Assembly: GCA_002685335.1 (NCBI GenBank)
Contig: NYWY01000042.1
Coordinates: 1-45,700 of the forward strand
Length of the DNA: 45,700 nucleotides
Reading direction: 5' to 3'
From: Planctomycetaceae bacterium
GTDB taxonomy: Bacteria; Planctomycetota; Phycisphaerae; Phycisphaerales; SM1A02
This document shows positions 16,227-24,023 of this stretch, in pieces. The notes beneath the pieces were generated by a model, which saw only the letters and a list, made by a program, of their open reading frames with translations, was not told the origin of the DNA and did no database searches. How positions within the stretch are numbered: position 1 is the stretch's first letter; every line of letters starts with the position of its first letter. The translations under genes were made by a program, and so were the position numbers.

Positions 16227-18292
16227 CGGCGGATCTCACCGCCGAGGGTTTCGAGTCCGGCGGTGATCGCTTCGACCGCGGGGACGATCTCCTCGTGGCG
16301 CAAGGTTCGATCAGAGGCGCGGAATCGAAGCCGGAGCGTGACCGCCTTGCGACCTTTGGGGAGTCGGCCTCCCCGGAACACGGTCACGAATTCCACGTCC
16401 TCGAGTTGGTGGAGGGTCGATGGGTCGACGTCGCGGGTGGCCGTCTCGATCGTCTTCCAGGACGTCGCTTCGTCGATGAGGACCGTGAGGTCGCGATCGA
16501 TCGAGGGGAAGGCGGGAAGCAGGGTCGCGGCCGCATCCGCCGGCCAGCCGTCGAGTCGGGGCGAGAGCCCGTTCGGTGCGAGCTCGAGCTCGGCGCCGGC
16601 CAGTGGTCGCTCGTGTCCATCGGGGGCGGCGGCGTCTGCCGCGATGATCCCGATGACGCCGACCCGGTCTCCGTCGAAATGAATGTCCGCCGCGGAGTCG
16701 AATCCGGGCGCTTCGGTCGGCATGACGGCGATGGTCGTGACGCCGAGTCGCCCGCCGATGCGATCGATGGTGGTCCGCAGGAGGCCGAAGGCCGCCTGGG
16801 CGGACGCGTCCGCGTCCTTGGAATCGACGTCGGCGGGGGGATCGACGACCAGGCCGAGACGGCGGGTCTCTCGGTGTCCCTCGGGGCCACGGTCGAAGGT
16901 CGACCCCGTCTCGAAGAGCCGGACCGAAGCGGTGCCGAGGTCGTGGTTGTGTCCCGAGACCCGGAGGAGACTGGGAAGCAGCGAGGGCCTGAGTGCGGGC
17001 TCCGCGGAAGCTCGCTCGTCATCGACCTCCAGCGGTCTCCGGTCCGTGGCCAGGAACGGGGCCGCGGCCGATCGACCGATCAGGGTGTGGGTGACGGTCT
17101 CGTGGAAACCGAGACCCACCAGCAGGTCCCGGATGGCACCCAGGGCCTGATCCGTGGGCCGAGGTGGCACGGCTCGAATGTGGATCGTTTCGGCGATCGG
17201 GAGTTGATCCAGACCGTGGGTTCGTGCGATCTCCTCGATCAGGTCGGCTTCGCGCTCCAGATCGAGTCGTCGGGCGGGAATGGTGCAGGAGAGATGTTCT
17301 CCCTCGCGTCGGGGTTGGAGTTCGAGTCCGGCGAGAAGTCGTTCGATCTCGTCGTCGTCGATCTCGATGCCGAGAATCGCCCGGCATCGTGCGGGTCGCA
17401 TGGTGACGGTCCTGGTCCTGGGCATCGGGTGCCCGTCGGCCACCACCCCGGGAGCCAGTTCTCCGCCGGCGACTTCGAGGATCAGCGCGGCGAGACGATC
17501 TGCGGCCGCGGCCACGTCCGCGGGGTGGACGCCTCGTTCGAAGCGATAGGAGGAGTCGCTGGCGATCTTGTGTCGACGGCTTGCGGCGCGGACCACCACC
17601 GGGTCGAAGGTGGCGGCCTCCAAAAGGATGTTCCGAGTTCCTTCGGTGACCGCGGTTTCGGCTCCGCCCTTCACTCCCGCCAGGGCGACCGGGCGTCGCT
17701 GGTCGGCGATGACCAGATCATCGGTCTTCAATTCGATCGTTTCGGCCCCGTCGCCCAGCGGGTGGAATGATTCCCCCTCGCGGGCTCGACGGATCTCGAT
17801 CGCGCCGCCTTCCAGAAGGTCGAGATCGAACACGTGCGTGGGCTGACCCAGTTCGAAGAGGACGAAGTTCGTCGCGTCCACGAGGTTGTTGCGAGGGACC
17901 AGGCCGATGGCTTCGATCCGACGGCGAAGCCAATCCGGACTCTCCCGAACCGTCACGCCGCGAATGATCCGGCCGGTGTAGAGGGGGCAGGCTTCGGGAT
18001 CCTGATTGCGAACTTCGATCGACGTGGAGGCATCCGCGCCGGCCGTGGTGATCTCGGACTTCGGAAACACCAGGCTCGAGCCCCCGATGACCGCGGCTTC
18101 CCGTGCGAGGCCGAGATGGCAGAGACAGTCGCCACGATTGCTCGTGGTCTCGATCTCCTGCCAGGGTTCGCCGTTGTCCGCCGTCCCTTCGCCGTCCCAG
18201 GGGAATCCGGCCGCGGTCAGGACGTCGGCCTGGGTGGCCGCGTCCAGCGGGGGGTCGAGGTAGTCGTTCAGCCAGGTGACGCTGGTCTTCAT
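16223..18292 (-). CDS. pheT: Phenylalanyl-tRNA synthetase beta subunit, short form
   Basis: 689 aa against about 800 for the usual bacterial PheT. The start 'MKTSVTWLNDYLDPPL' is normal, but after about 50 residues the chain moves straight to 'ETTSNRGDCLCHLGLAREAA', so the N-terminal EMAP/tRNA-binding domain normally between these blocks is missing. The B3/B4 region ('NNLVDATNFVLFELGQPTH', an editing-domain part), B5 ('RAILGIEI', 'IPARRLDLEREADLIEEIAR') and the C-terminal ferredoxin-like anticodon-binding domain ('AFPSIDRDLTVLIDE', 'TLRLRFRASDRTL') are present. The protein pairs with PheS, which is not in the window. It is the first gene of a coupled pair with the cyclodeaminase. Confidence 0.93.
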   Translation of the reverse strand: MKTSVTWLNDYLDPPLDAATQADVLTAAGFPWDGEGTADNGEPWQEIETTSNRGDCLCHLGLAREAAVIGGSSLVFPKSEITTAGADASTSIEVRNQDPEACPLYTGRIIRGVTVRESPDWLRRRIEAIGLVPRNNLVDATNFVLFELGQPTHVFDLDLLEGGAIEIRRAREGESFHPLGDGAETIELKTDDLVIADQRRPVALAGVKGGAETAVTEGTRNILLEAATFDPVVVRAASRRHKIASDSSYRFERGVHPADVAAAADRLAALILEVAGGELAPGVVADGHPMPRTRTVTMRPARCRAILGIEIDDDEIERLLAGLELQPRREGEHLSCTIPARRLDLEREADLIEEIARTHGLDQLPIAETIHIRAVPPRPTDQALGAIRDLLVGLGFHETVTHTLIGRSAAAPFLATDRRPLEVDDERASAEPALRPSLLPSLLRVSGHNHDLGTASVRLFETGSTFDRGPEGHRETRRLGLVVDPPADVDSKDADASAQAAFGLLRTTIDRIGGRLGVTTIAVMPTEAPGFDSAADIHFDGDRVGVIGIIAADAAAPDGHERPLAGAELELAPNGLSPRLDGWPADAAATLLPAFPSIDRDLTVLIDEATSWKTIETATRDVDPSTLHQLEDVEFVTVFRGGRLPKGRKAVTLRLRFRASDRTLRHEEIVPAVEAITAGLETLGGEIRR

Positions 18293-18431
18293 GGTGGTTC
18301 GGTCGAAGGGGGGGTGCTGGAGGGCGTCTGAATCGCCGGAGGTGCGGAGATCGTACCTCGACGAGGACTACTCGCGAAAGGACCGCAGCGGGAGGGATTC
18401 GGAGTGGCGGGCCGGGTGCTACCGTGCGGGC

Positions 18432-19121
18432 ATGGGTCACCTTCCGACGAGTCTCCATCGCATCTGCTTCGCCCTGCTGGCACCGCTGGTTCTGGCAGCC
18501 TGTTCAACCCCTCCCGCCGGTTCGCAGACGATTCCCGAGGATGGCGTGGTCGCCGCCGCGGTGGTCGTGGGGCCGGAGCTGGGACATATGATCGAAGCGA
18601 TGCCCTCGAACTGGCCGGTCGAAGTTCGGCCCGGCCGGGCGATCATTCTCGCCGATGGATCGCTTCGAGCGGACGTGGGGCCGAGTCTCGGGGTTGAAGA
18701 TCGCCCCGGGATCACTCGTCATCTCCGGCGGCCGCAACTGGCGGGTCTCTGGCGGCGACTCGACGAACTCGGGTTGGGCACGGCCGAGGCGGGTAATTTC
18801 ACCGGCAATCCCAAGTTGATCGAGGTTCGTGACCGGGAGATCGTCCAGATCCTGCAGCTGCGACGCGGCGATCAGGACTGGATCGTGCTCGATCGATTCA
18901 CCGTGCCCGAAACCGACCCCCAACGGACGATCAGAGACCGATTTCAACCGGATCTCTCGGGCGAGGACCCGAGGATGCGAGCCGCGATCCGGGCGATCGC
19001 CGCGCTTGCCTGGGCGAGCGACGTGCCGCCGGACGACACGGTTCGATTCCCCGAGCGGTACGACTTCGGCCCCGATCCCTGGGCTCGCTACCGATCGCAG
19101 GAATCGACCACCGACGGCTAG
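18432..19121 (+). CDS. Putative lipoprotein of unknown function
   Basis: 229 aa. A lipoprotein signal ('LHRICFALLAPLVLAACSTP') has a lipobox at LAAC, so the mature protein should be anchored by its N-terminal Cys. The body has a beta-rich part ('PVEVRPGRAIILADGSLRAD') followed by a helix 'QLAGLWRRLDELGLG' and more strands. No family is recognised. The next gene encodes a lipoprotein of similar size and similar order of elements, so they may be distant paralogues. The start ATG at 18432 is chosen because it gives the signal peptide; the frame is open further upstream into the pheT promoter region. Confidence 0.7.
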   Translation: MGHLPTSLHRICFALLAPLVLAACSTPPAGSQTIPEDGVVAAAVVVGPELGHMIEAMPSNWPVEVRPGRAIILADGSLRADVGPSLGVEDRPGITRHLRRPQLAGLWRRLDELGLGTAEAGNFTGNPKLIEVRDREIVQILQLRRGDQDWIVLDRFTVPETDPQRTIRDRFQPDLSGEDPRMRAAIRAIAALAWASDVPPDDTVRFPERYDFGPDPWARYRSQESTTDG

Positions 19122-19240
19122 ACGTCCTCCCCCCGTGATTCGTGTCCGGAGGTCGGCGCGACCCGGCCGGCGGATCCGGTCTCCTTGAAAGCAGGTGAGC
19201 GTTGATTCAAAGGCTCGTCCTCGGATCGTGGATGGCTGAG

Positions 19241-19741
19241 ATGCGGATCCTCCGTGATTCTTCGATTCTTCTCTCGCTCCTCCTCGTGACGGGATGCATC
19301 TCGTCGCCATCCTCGAAGCCGTCCCCCGCGGGTATCCGGGCCGTCAGCCTGTTGGATGCCGACGTGGAGGGCGCTCGCTTCGCGTTGTATCAACGCCAGA
19401 GCGACGGCGTCTGGTTGTTCGGTGGTGGTTCGAAGGCCGCGGCCGGTGAGGCGACCGAGGTGATGAAGTTCGAAGAGGCGGATCGTGTGGCCGTCGCCGA
19501 TCTCATGACCCGGGCCGGTTGGCTCGAGGACGATCACGTCCCGGAGGCCGGGCCCGGACCTCGTCGGCTCGACGTCTCGCTGACCGGATCCGGGGCTCGT
19601 CGGCAGTTCACCATTCGAGCCGACGGACGTTCGTTCGACCCGGCGGTGACGGCCCTTCTGGTTCGTCTTCGAGCGATTGCCGACCGCCGTTTCTCCAACG
19701 TGATCGAGGCTCTTCCCCGGGCGAGACCAGCCGGGGACTGA
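19241..19741 (+). CDS. Putative lipoprotein of unknown function
   Basis: 166 aa. The N-terminus 'MRILRDSSILLSLLLVTGC' is a lipoprotein signal with lipobox VTGC. The mature part contains 'ARFALYQRQSDGVWLFGGGS', a helix 'EADRVAVADLMTRAGWLED', and 'RRQFTIRADGRSFDPAVTAL'. No family is recognised. In-frame alternatives are ATG 19232 and TTG 19202; the chosen start gives the cleanest signal. The gene follows another lipoprotein gene by about 120 bp and is followed by a strong hairpin. Confidence 0.65.
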   Translation: MRILRDSSILLSLLLVTGCISSPSSKPSPAGIRAVSLLDADVEGARFALYQRQSDGVWLFGGGSKAAAGEATEVMKFEEADRVAVADLMTRAGWLEDDHVPEAGPGPRRLDVSLTGSGARRQFTIRADGRSFDPAVTALLVRLRAIADRRFSNVIEALPRARPAGD

Positions 19742-19782
19742 CCACGATGCGTTCGAGTCGTTTCGCCGGAGTGAGAAAGAGC

Positions 19783-19807
19783 ACAACCCCCGAAACCCGG
19801 GGGTTGT
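19783..19807 (+). terminator. Strong hairpin, probable terminator after the lipoprotein gene
   Basis: A perfect 10-bp stem, ACAACCCCCG / CGGGGGTTGT, has a five-base AAACC loop. It lies 42 bases after the stop codon at 19741. On the plus strand it is followed by CAATCAAAG, not a T-run. On the minus strand it is followed by GCTCTTTCT, so it could work in either direction. Confidence 0.55.
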
Positions 19808-19820
19808 CAATCAAAGTGAA

Positions 19821-19849
19821 AAGCCCTCGCAGAGGCAATGCGAGGACTT
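19821..19849. terminator. Second hairpin, possible minus-direction terminator or structured RNA
   Basis: CCTCGC (19825-19830) pairs with GCGAGG (19840-19845) around a nine-base loop. After one mismatch, AAG (19821-19823) pairs with CTT (19847-19849). On the minus strand the stem is followed by GCTTTTC, a short U-run. No minus-strand gene is seen upstream for it to end. Confidence 0.35.
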
Positions 19850-20317
19850 CCCAGGAGAGTGAGTTCGTGACGGAACGGGGCTCGGAGACGAGCGACGCTC
19901 CGGCGTGACAAGGAGCCACGTCGAAGGTCCTTTCGGAATTTTCCGATTCCGGCCCTCGTCTGACGATTCGAAGCCCGGTTGCTCACAATGTCTTGCGTGG
20001 CCGGTCCTTTGAAAATCGGTTTCCCGGCGTGTATCCGTGGCTTTCTCGGACCAGGGGTGGGTTTGTGCCGGTTGTTCGGAATCTTCCGTTCAGCCGGACA
20101 TCGATGGTGACGAAAAAAGGCACTGATCGATCTGATGGGGGGGATGTACTCGTAGAGTCGGCCTCGCCGTCGGGTTTCGCCCGGCTTGCTCGCCCCCGTG
20201 AGCACCATCGAGCGGGGGTGGTTGGAAGTCCCCATCCGGGGATCTCGAGTTCGACGCCGCCAGATGTGCGGTGTCCGATCACGAGCGGGAATGATGCTCA
20301 GAGGGAGTTCAGCCACG

Positions 20318-21199
20318 ATGAGTGCACGATCCACTTCAAACGTCGACCAGCAGGTGAGCCGAGAGGGCGGAGAGACCACGGCCCGGCCGTTGCGGCTGGT
20401 CGGTCGGTTCCAATCCGCCCGCCAGGGCCTGGAAGTCGCCCCGTACGCCTCCCGGCCGGCCGCCGATATCACGGCGAATGAGACGCTCAACGCCATCGTG
20501 ATGGGACTTTTCGAGTCCTATCACGACCGGGTGTTCGCTTTTCTGCGGCGACTGACCACCGCGGAACGGGCCGAGGATCTGACGCAGGAGGTCTTTTTTC
20601 GCCTCTATCGAGTCAAGAATCTTGAAAGCCGTGATATCTCCGTGAGTTATCTCTTTCGGATGGGTGAGAATCTCGTTCGGAAGGGCTACCACCGCGAGCA
20701 ACGACACCGTCGTGCGAGCGAGGAGCTTCGAAACCGGGCGACCCTCCAAGCCGGTATCGAGTTCGATACCGATTCGTCCTCTCGTGACCGAGAACAAGGG
20801 CGGAGTGTGATGGCGTTTGTCGGAAGTGGAGCACTCCAGAGTGCAATGACGCTTCTGACCAACAATGAACAGGCGGCGATTCGTCTGATCGTCTGCCAGG
20901 GACTGAGTTACGAGCAAGCAGCGTGTTCGCTCGAAGTCAGCGTCAGCACAATCAACAATTGGAAACACCGTGGTGTTAGAAAACTCAGAAAAATCATCGA
21001 AGACGCAGATTCCAGGATCGCCTCTGACAGGCATGGAGTCTCCGATCAGCCCGTTGATCATGGCCGAGGCCGCGGCAAGTCGCGCGAGGGTTCGGGCCCG
21101 GATCAAGGATGTGGCGGCGAGAATCGCCCGAGTGGATTCCAGCGTCGCGAAGGACGATCATTCCGAAGCCGCGATGGAGATCGAGCGAACGGCCGATGA
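20318..21199 (+). CDS. ECF-type RNA polymerase sigma factor
   Basis: 293 aa as an open frame. Region 2 is seen as 'FESYHDRVFAFLRRLTTAER' with 'DLTQEVFFRLYRVKNLES', and region 4 as 'LLTNNEQAAIRLIVCQGLSY' with 'QAACSLEVSVSTINNWKHRG'. The recognisable sigma protein ends near 'RKIIEDADSRIASDR'. The remaining ~55 residues are Gly/Arg/Ser-rich and overlap a second frame that looks more like real coding sequence. GAGGGAG ten bases before the ATG supports the start at 20318. Its codons are less GC-biased than those of neighbouring genes. No anti-sigma gene is obvious; the overlapping 69-aa product is a candidate partner. Confidence 0.8.
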   Translation: MSARSTSNVDQQVSREGGETTARPLRLVGRFQSARQGLEVAPYASRPAADITANETLNAIVMGLFESYHDRVFAFLRRLTTAERAEDLTQEVFFRLYRVKNLESRDISVSYLFRMGENLVRKGYHREQRHRRASEELRNRATLQAGIEFDTDSSSRDREQGRSVMAFVGSGALQSAMTLLTNNEQAAIRLIVCQGLSYEQAACSLEVSVSTINNWKHRGVRKLRKIIEDADSRIASDRHGVSDQPVDHGRGRGKSREGSGPDQGCGGENRPSGFQRREGRSFRSRDGDRANGR

Positions 21200-21242
21200 C
21201 CAGGCCTTCGCGGTGTTTTCCATAAAGCCACGCCGTTCGTGA
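21033..21242 (+). CDS. Small helical protein overlapping the sigma gene
   Basis: 69 aa, starting MESPISPLIMAEAAASRAR and continuing as an Ala/Arg/Asp-rich helix ('RARIKDVAARIARVDSSVAK'), then 'AAMEIERTADDQAFAVFSIK'. It overlaps the 3' end of the sigma frame by 167 bp in another frame. Third codon positions are mostly G or C in this frame but not in the sigma frame over the same bases, so this frame is the likelier coding one here. No family is recognised. Translation could be coupled to the sigma gene, and a small regulator of it is one possibility. Confidence 0.5.
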   Translation: MESPISPLIMAEAAASRARVRARIKDVAARIARVDSSVAKDDHSEAAMEIERTADDQAFAVFSIKPRRS

Positions 21243-21424
21243 TCGCCTCTTCGTGAGGCATCCGGACGGGAACGGATGGAGATCGACCCGGGCGAAGCCG
21301 TGATGTGCCCCGCCATCGGTGGTTCGGCGACCGATGCTCTCCGCCGGTTCTGGTCGAAGGATTCTGATCGCTCGCGACCCGAACGCGGGAGCGTCGGACT
21401 TCGATCCAGCCGTAGACTGGGCGC

Positions 21425-23332
21425 ATGGACGACACGGCCAACGAAGACGTCAACGAAACCTCGACGCTCGAGCGCTCGGATCCGATCATCGGCATCGATC
21501 TGGGAACCACGAATTCACTGATCGCGATCGCCGACAGATCGGGCCCTCGGGTTCTCGGTGACGACGAGGCGGACCATCTGATCCCCTCGGTCATCCGCTA
21601 CGACGACCAGGGGGTCGAGGTCGTCGGACGGGCCGCCGCGGATTCCCTCCGCCTTCATCCGGAACGAACCGTCTACAGCGTCAAGCGATTCATGGGCCGC
21701 AGCCTCGAGGATCGCCGGACGGAAGCTGATTCCATGTCCTATCCGGTGGTGGCGGGCCCCCGAGGCCTGGCGGCGGTCGACATCGGTGGACGCGTCCGCA
21801 CTCCACAGGAAATCTCCGCGGACCTTCTGCGGCATCTTCGGAATCGAGCGGAGGAGATCCTCGGGACTCCCGTGAAACGAGCGGTGGTGACCGTGCCCGC
21901 GTATTTCGACGACGCCCAACGTCAGGCCACACGGGATGCGGGACGCCTGGCCGGCATCGAGGTGGTTCGAATCCTCAACGAACCCACGGCGGCGGCCCTC
22001 GCCTACGGCATCGGTGAACGCCGAGAGCCCGAGACCATCGCGGTGTACGACCTCGGCGGCGGAACCTTCGACATCACGATTCTGGAGGTCCTTCCGGCCG
22101 AGACCGAGAACGACGAAGGAATCTTCCGAGTGCTTTCCACCGCGGGTGATTCGCGACTCGGTGGTGACGACTTCGATCGACTGGTGGTCGCGGACCTGCT
22201 GGAAGGGATCGGGACCGGTGATCTGAAACCCGGCGAGGCCGCTCGTCGTCGCGCGCTTCTGCGGGAGGTCGGTGAGCGAGCGAAGATCGCCCTGGGGGAA
22301 GCCGATGCGACGCGGCTTTTGGTCGATGGCGGCGGCGTGCTTCCCGATCTCGACCGAACCCTGACCCGGGTCGAGTTCGAATCGATGGCCCGTTCCTTGG
22401 TCGAGCGAACGCTGAAAGCCTGCGATCAGGCCCTGCGGGACGCCGGGCTCGAGCGGGAGGCGATCGATCGCGTGGTGCTGGTCGGCGGTTCGACCCGGAT
22501 GCCCCTGGTCCGCGAGGCGGTCGAGACCTGGTTCGGCCGCCCGGCGTATGCCGCGCTGGATCCGGATCGGGTGATCGCCCTCGGTGCCGCGGTGCAGGGT
22601 GCGATTCTCGGTGGGGTTCGACGCGATGCGCTGCTGCTCGACGTGGTGCCGCTGAGTCTGGGACTGGAGACCTCCGGCGGAGCGGTCGCCAAGCTCGTCG
22701 TGCGGAACACCACGGTCCCGGTCCGGGCGACGGAGATGTTCTCCACCAGCGTGGATGGCCAGGTCAACGTCGGTCTTCATGTCCTGCAGGGCGAACGGGA
22801 GATGGCGCAGGACTGTCGGAGTCTCGCCCGCTTCGAACTTCGAGGTCTTCCGCCCATGCCCGCGGGAATCCCTCAGATCGAGGTCGCGTTCCAGGTCGAT
22901 GCCAACGGCGTGCTGGGGGTCGAGGCGGTCGAACGTCGGAGCGGACGACGAGCCCGGGTGCAGGTGGTGCCCAGTCACGGCCTCACCGCGGATGAGGTCG
23001 ATCGAATCGAAGCGGAGTCCTACACCCACGCCCGGGAGGACATGCTGGTGCACCGGGTCGTGGATCTCGCGGTCAACGCAAGCCTCGACGTGAAGTGGAT
23101 CACCGAAGCTCTGGATCGGGTCCGCGACGAGGTGGATCCCTCGGTGATCGCGGCGGTCGAGGAGGGAGTGGCCTCGCTTCGAACCCTGATCGAGGCGGCG
23201 CGGCGGGATCCGCGGGTGGTGGATGCGGACGATTTTCACGCCACCAAGGAACGCCTCGATCGGGCGAGCATGCCGATCCACGAGGCGGCGATCGCTCGGA
23301 GTCTGCGAGAGGCGCCGCCGGAACCCTCCTGA
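21425..23332 (+). CDS. Hsp70 chaperone, DnaK/HscA-like
   Basis: 635 aa, full length. The nucleotide-binding domain shows '[11 protein letters not shown]' (21-31), '[18 protein letters not shown]', '[13 protein letters not shown]', '[14 protein letters not shown]' (207-220) and '[17 protein letters not shown]'. The substrate-binding domain follows ('[16 protein letters not shown]', '[20 protein letters not shown]'), with a helical lid at the end. There is no acidic DnaK-type EEVD-like tail, and the overall pattern is closer to the HscA-like branch. No Fe-S assembly genes, dnaJ or grpE are nearby, so which client system it serves is open. It sits between two ECF sigma genes on the same strand. 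Confidence 0.92.
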   Translation: MDDTANEDVNETSTLERSDPIIGIDLGTTNSLIAIADRSGPRVLGDDEADHLIPSVIRYDDQGVEVVGRAAADSLRLHPERTVYSVKRFMGRSLEDRRTEADSMSYPVVAGPRGLAAVDIGGRVRTPQEISADLLRHLRNRAEEILGTPVKRAVVTVPAYFDDAQRQATRDAGRLAGIEVVRILNEPTAAALAYGIGERREPETIAVYDLGGGTFDITILEVLPAETENDEGIFRVLSTAGDSRLGGDDFDRLVVADLLEGIGTGDLKPGEAARRRALLREVGERAKIALGEADATRLLVDGGGVLPDLDRTLTRVEFESMARSLVERTLKACDQALRDAGLEREAIDRVVLVGGSTRMPLVREAVETWFGRPAYAALDPDRVIALGAAVQGAILGGVRRDALLLDVVPLSLGLETSGGAVAKLVVRNTTVPVRATEMFSTSVDGQVNVGLHVLQGEREMAQDCRSLARFELRGLPPMPAGIPQIEVAFQVDANGVLGVEAVERRSGRRARVQVVPSHGLTADEVDRIEAESYTHAREDMLVHRVVDLAVNASLDVKWITEALDRVRDEVDPSVIAAVEEGVASLRTLIEAARRDPRVVDADDFHATKERLDRASMPIHEAAIARSLREAPPEPS

Positions 23333-23409
23333 ACGCCACGGAGCCGGGGACGATGATCCGGATCTTCGCTCGGGCCGTACCATGTAGGCCCCCCCCCGGG
23401 AGCCTCCCC

Positions 23410-24021
23410 GTGAACGACTTCGCACCAGATCAGAGCCGGACCACGTCGGCGATGCTTGCGGCCCTCCATGACCCCAAGGCCGAAGAGGCATGGTCCGCCT
23501 TCGACTCCCGCTATCGCCCGATCCTGATCGGTTTCGCCCGCAACCTCGGTCTTTCCGACGAAGAAGCCGCGGACGTGGCGCAAGAGACCATCACTCGGTT
23601 CGTGGAGCAGTACCGAGAGGGACGCTACGACCGAGCGCGAGGGAGACTCGGCGCCTGGCTGGTGGGAATCGCCCGCTATCGGGTTCTGGATCAGCATCGT
23701 GCGAACGGCCGCCGCGCACTGCGGGGTGAGTCGGCGATGGTCGACCTGGATGATGATGCATCGATTTCGGAAGTCTGGGAGACCCAGCGTCGAGCCCGGA
23801 TCCTCGATCTGGCGATGTCCCGACTTCGTGATGGTGGTCGAACCGACCCTCGGACGATCGAAGCCTTCGAACTCCTGATGGTGCATGGACTGTCGGCCGC
23901 CACCGTCGCGGAGCAGTTGGACATGCCCGTCCAGTCGGTCTACGTGGCGAAGAGTCGGGTGGCGGCAAGGCTTCAGGCGATGGTGGCCGAGGTCGAAGCC
24001 GATTTCGACGAGGCCTGCTGA
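23410..24021 (+). CDS. ECF-family sigma factor paired with a kinase
   Basis: 203 aa. Region 2 is 'WSAFDSRYRPILIGFARNLG' with 'EEAADVAQETITRFVEQYRE' and 'RLGAWLVGIARYRVLDQHR'. Region 4 is 'RTIEAFELLMVHGLSAATVA' with 'EQLDMPVQSVYVAKSRVAAR'. The GTG at 23410 is preceded by GGGAG at a good distance, which decides the start; the frame is open further upstream inside the Hsp70 gene. The kinase gene starts two bases after the stop, so the two are one unit. In planctomycetes such sigma/Ser-Thr kinase pairs are common, and control of the sigma factor by phosphorylation is a reasonable inference. Confidence 0.88.
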   Translation: MNDFAPDQSRTTSAMLAALHDPKAEEAWSAFDSRYRPILIGFARNLGLSDEEAADVAQETITRFVEQYREGRYDRARGRLGAWLVGIARYRVLDQHRANGRRALRGESAMVDLDDDASISEVWETQRRARILDLAMSRLRDGGRTDPRTIEAFELLMVHGLSAATVAEQLDMPVQSVYVAKSRVAARLQAMVAEVEADFDEAC

Positions 24022-24023
24022 AC

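Larger units (their letters stand above)
19742..20317. other. 576-bp gap with tandem hairpins, upstream of an ECF sigma gene
   Basis: The left part holds two consecutive hairpins (19783-19807 and 19821-19849), described separately. The right part is the leader of the sigma gene and is less GC-rich than its surroundings. I see no credible protein gene. The frames on either strand here are rich in Arg, Ser and Pro and lack ribosome binding sites. Confidence 0.5.

Noticed and set aside
21515..23491. 658-aa minus-strand frame opposite the Hsp70 gene
   Set aside because: Hsp70 motifs on the plus strand are unmistakable; the antisense frame is a high-GC by-product.
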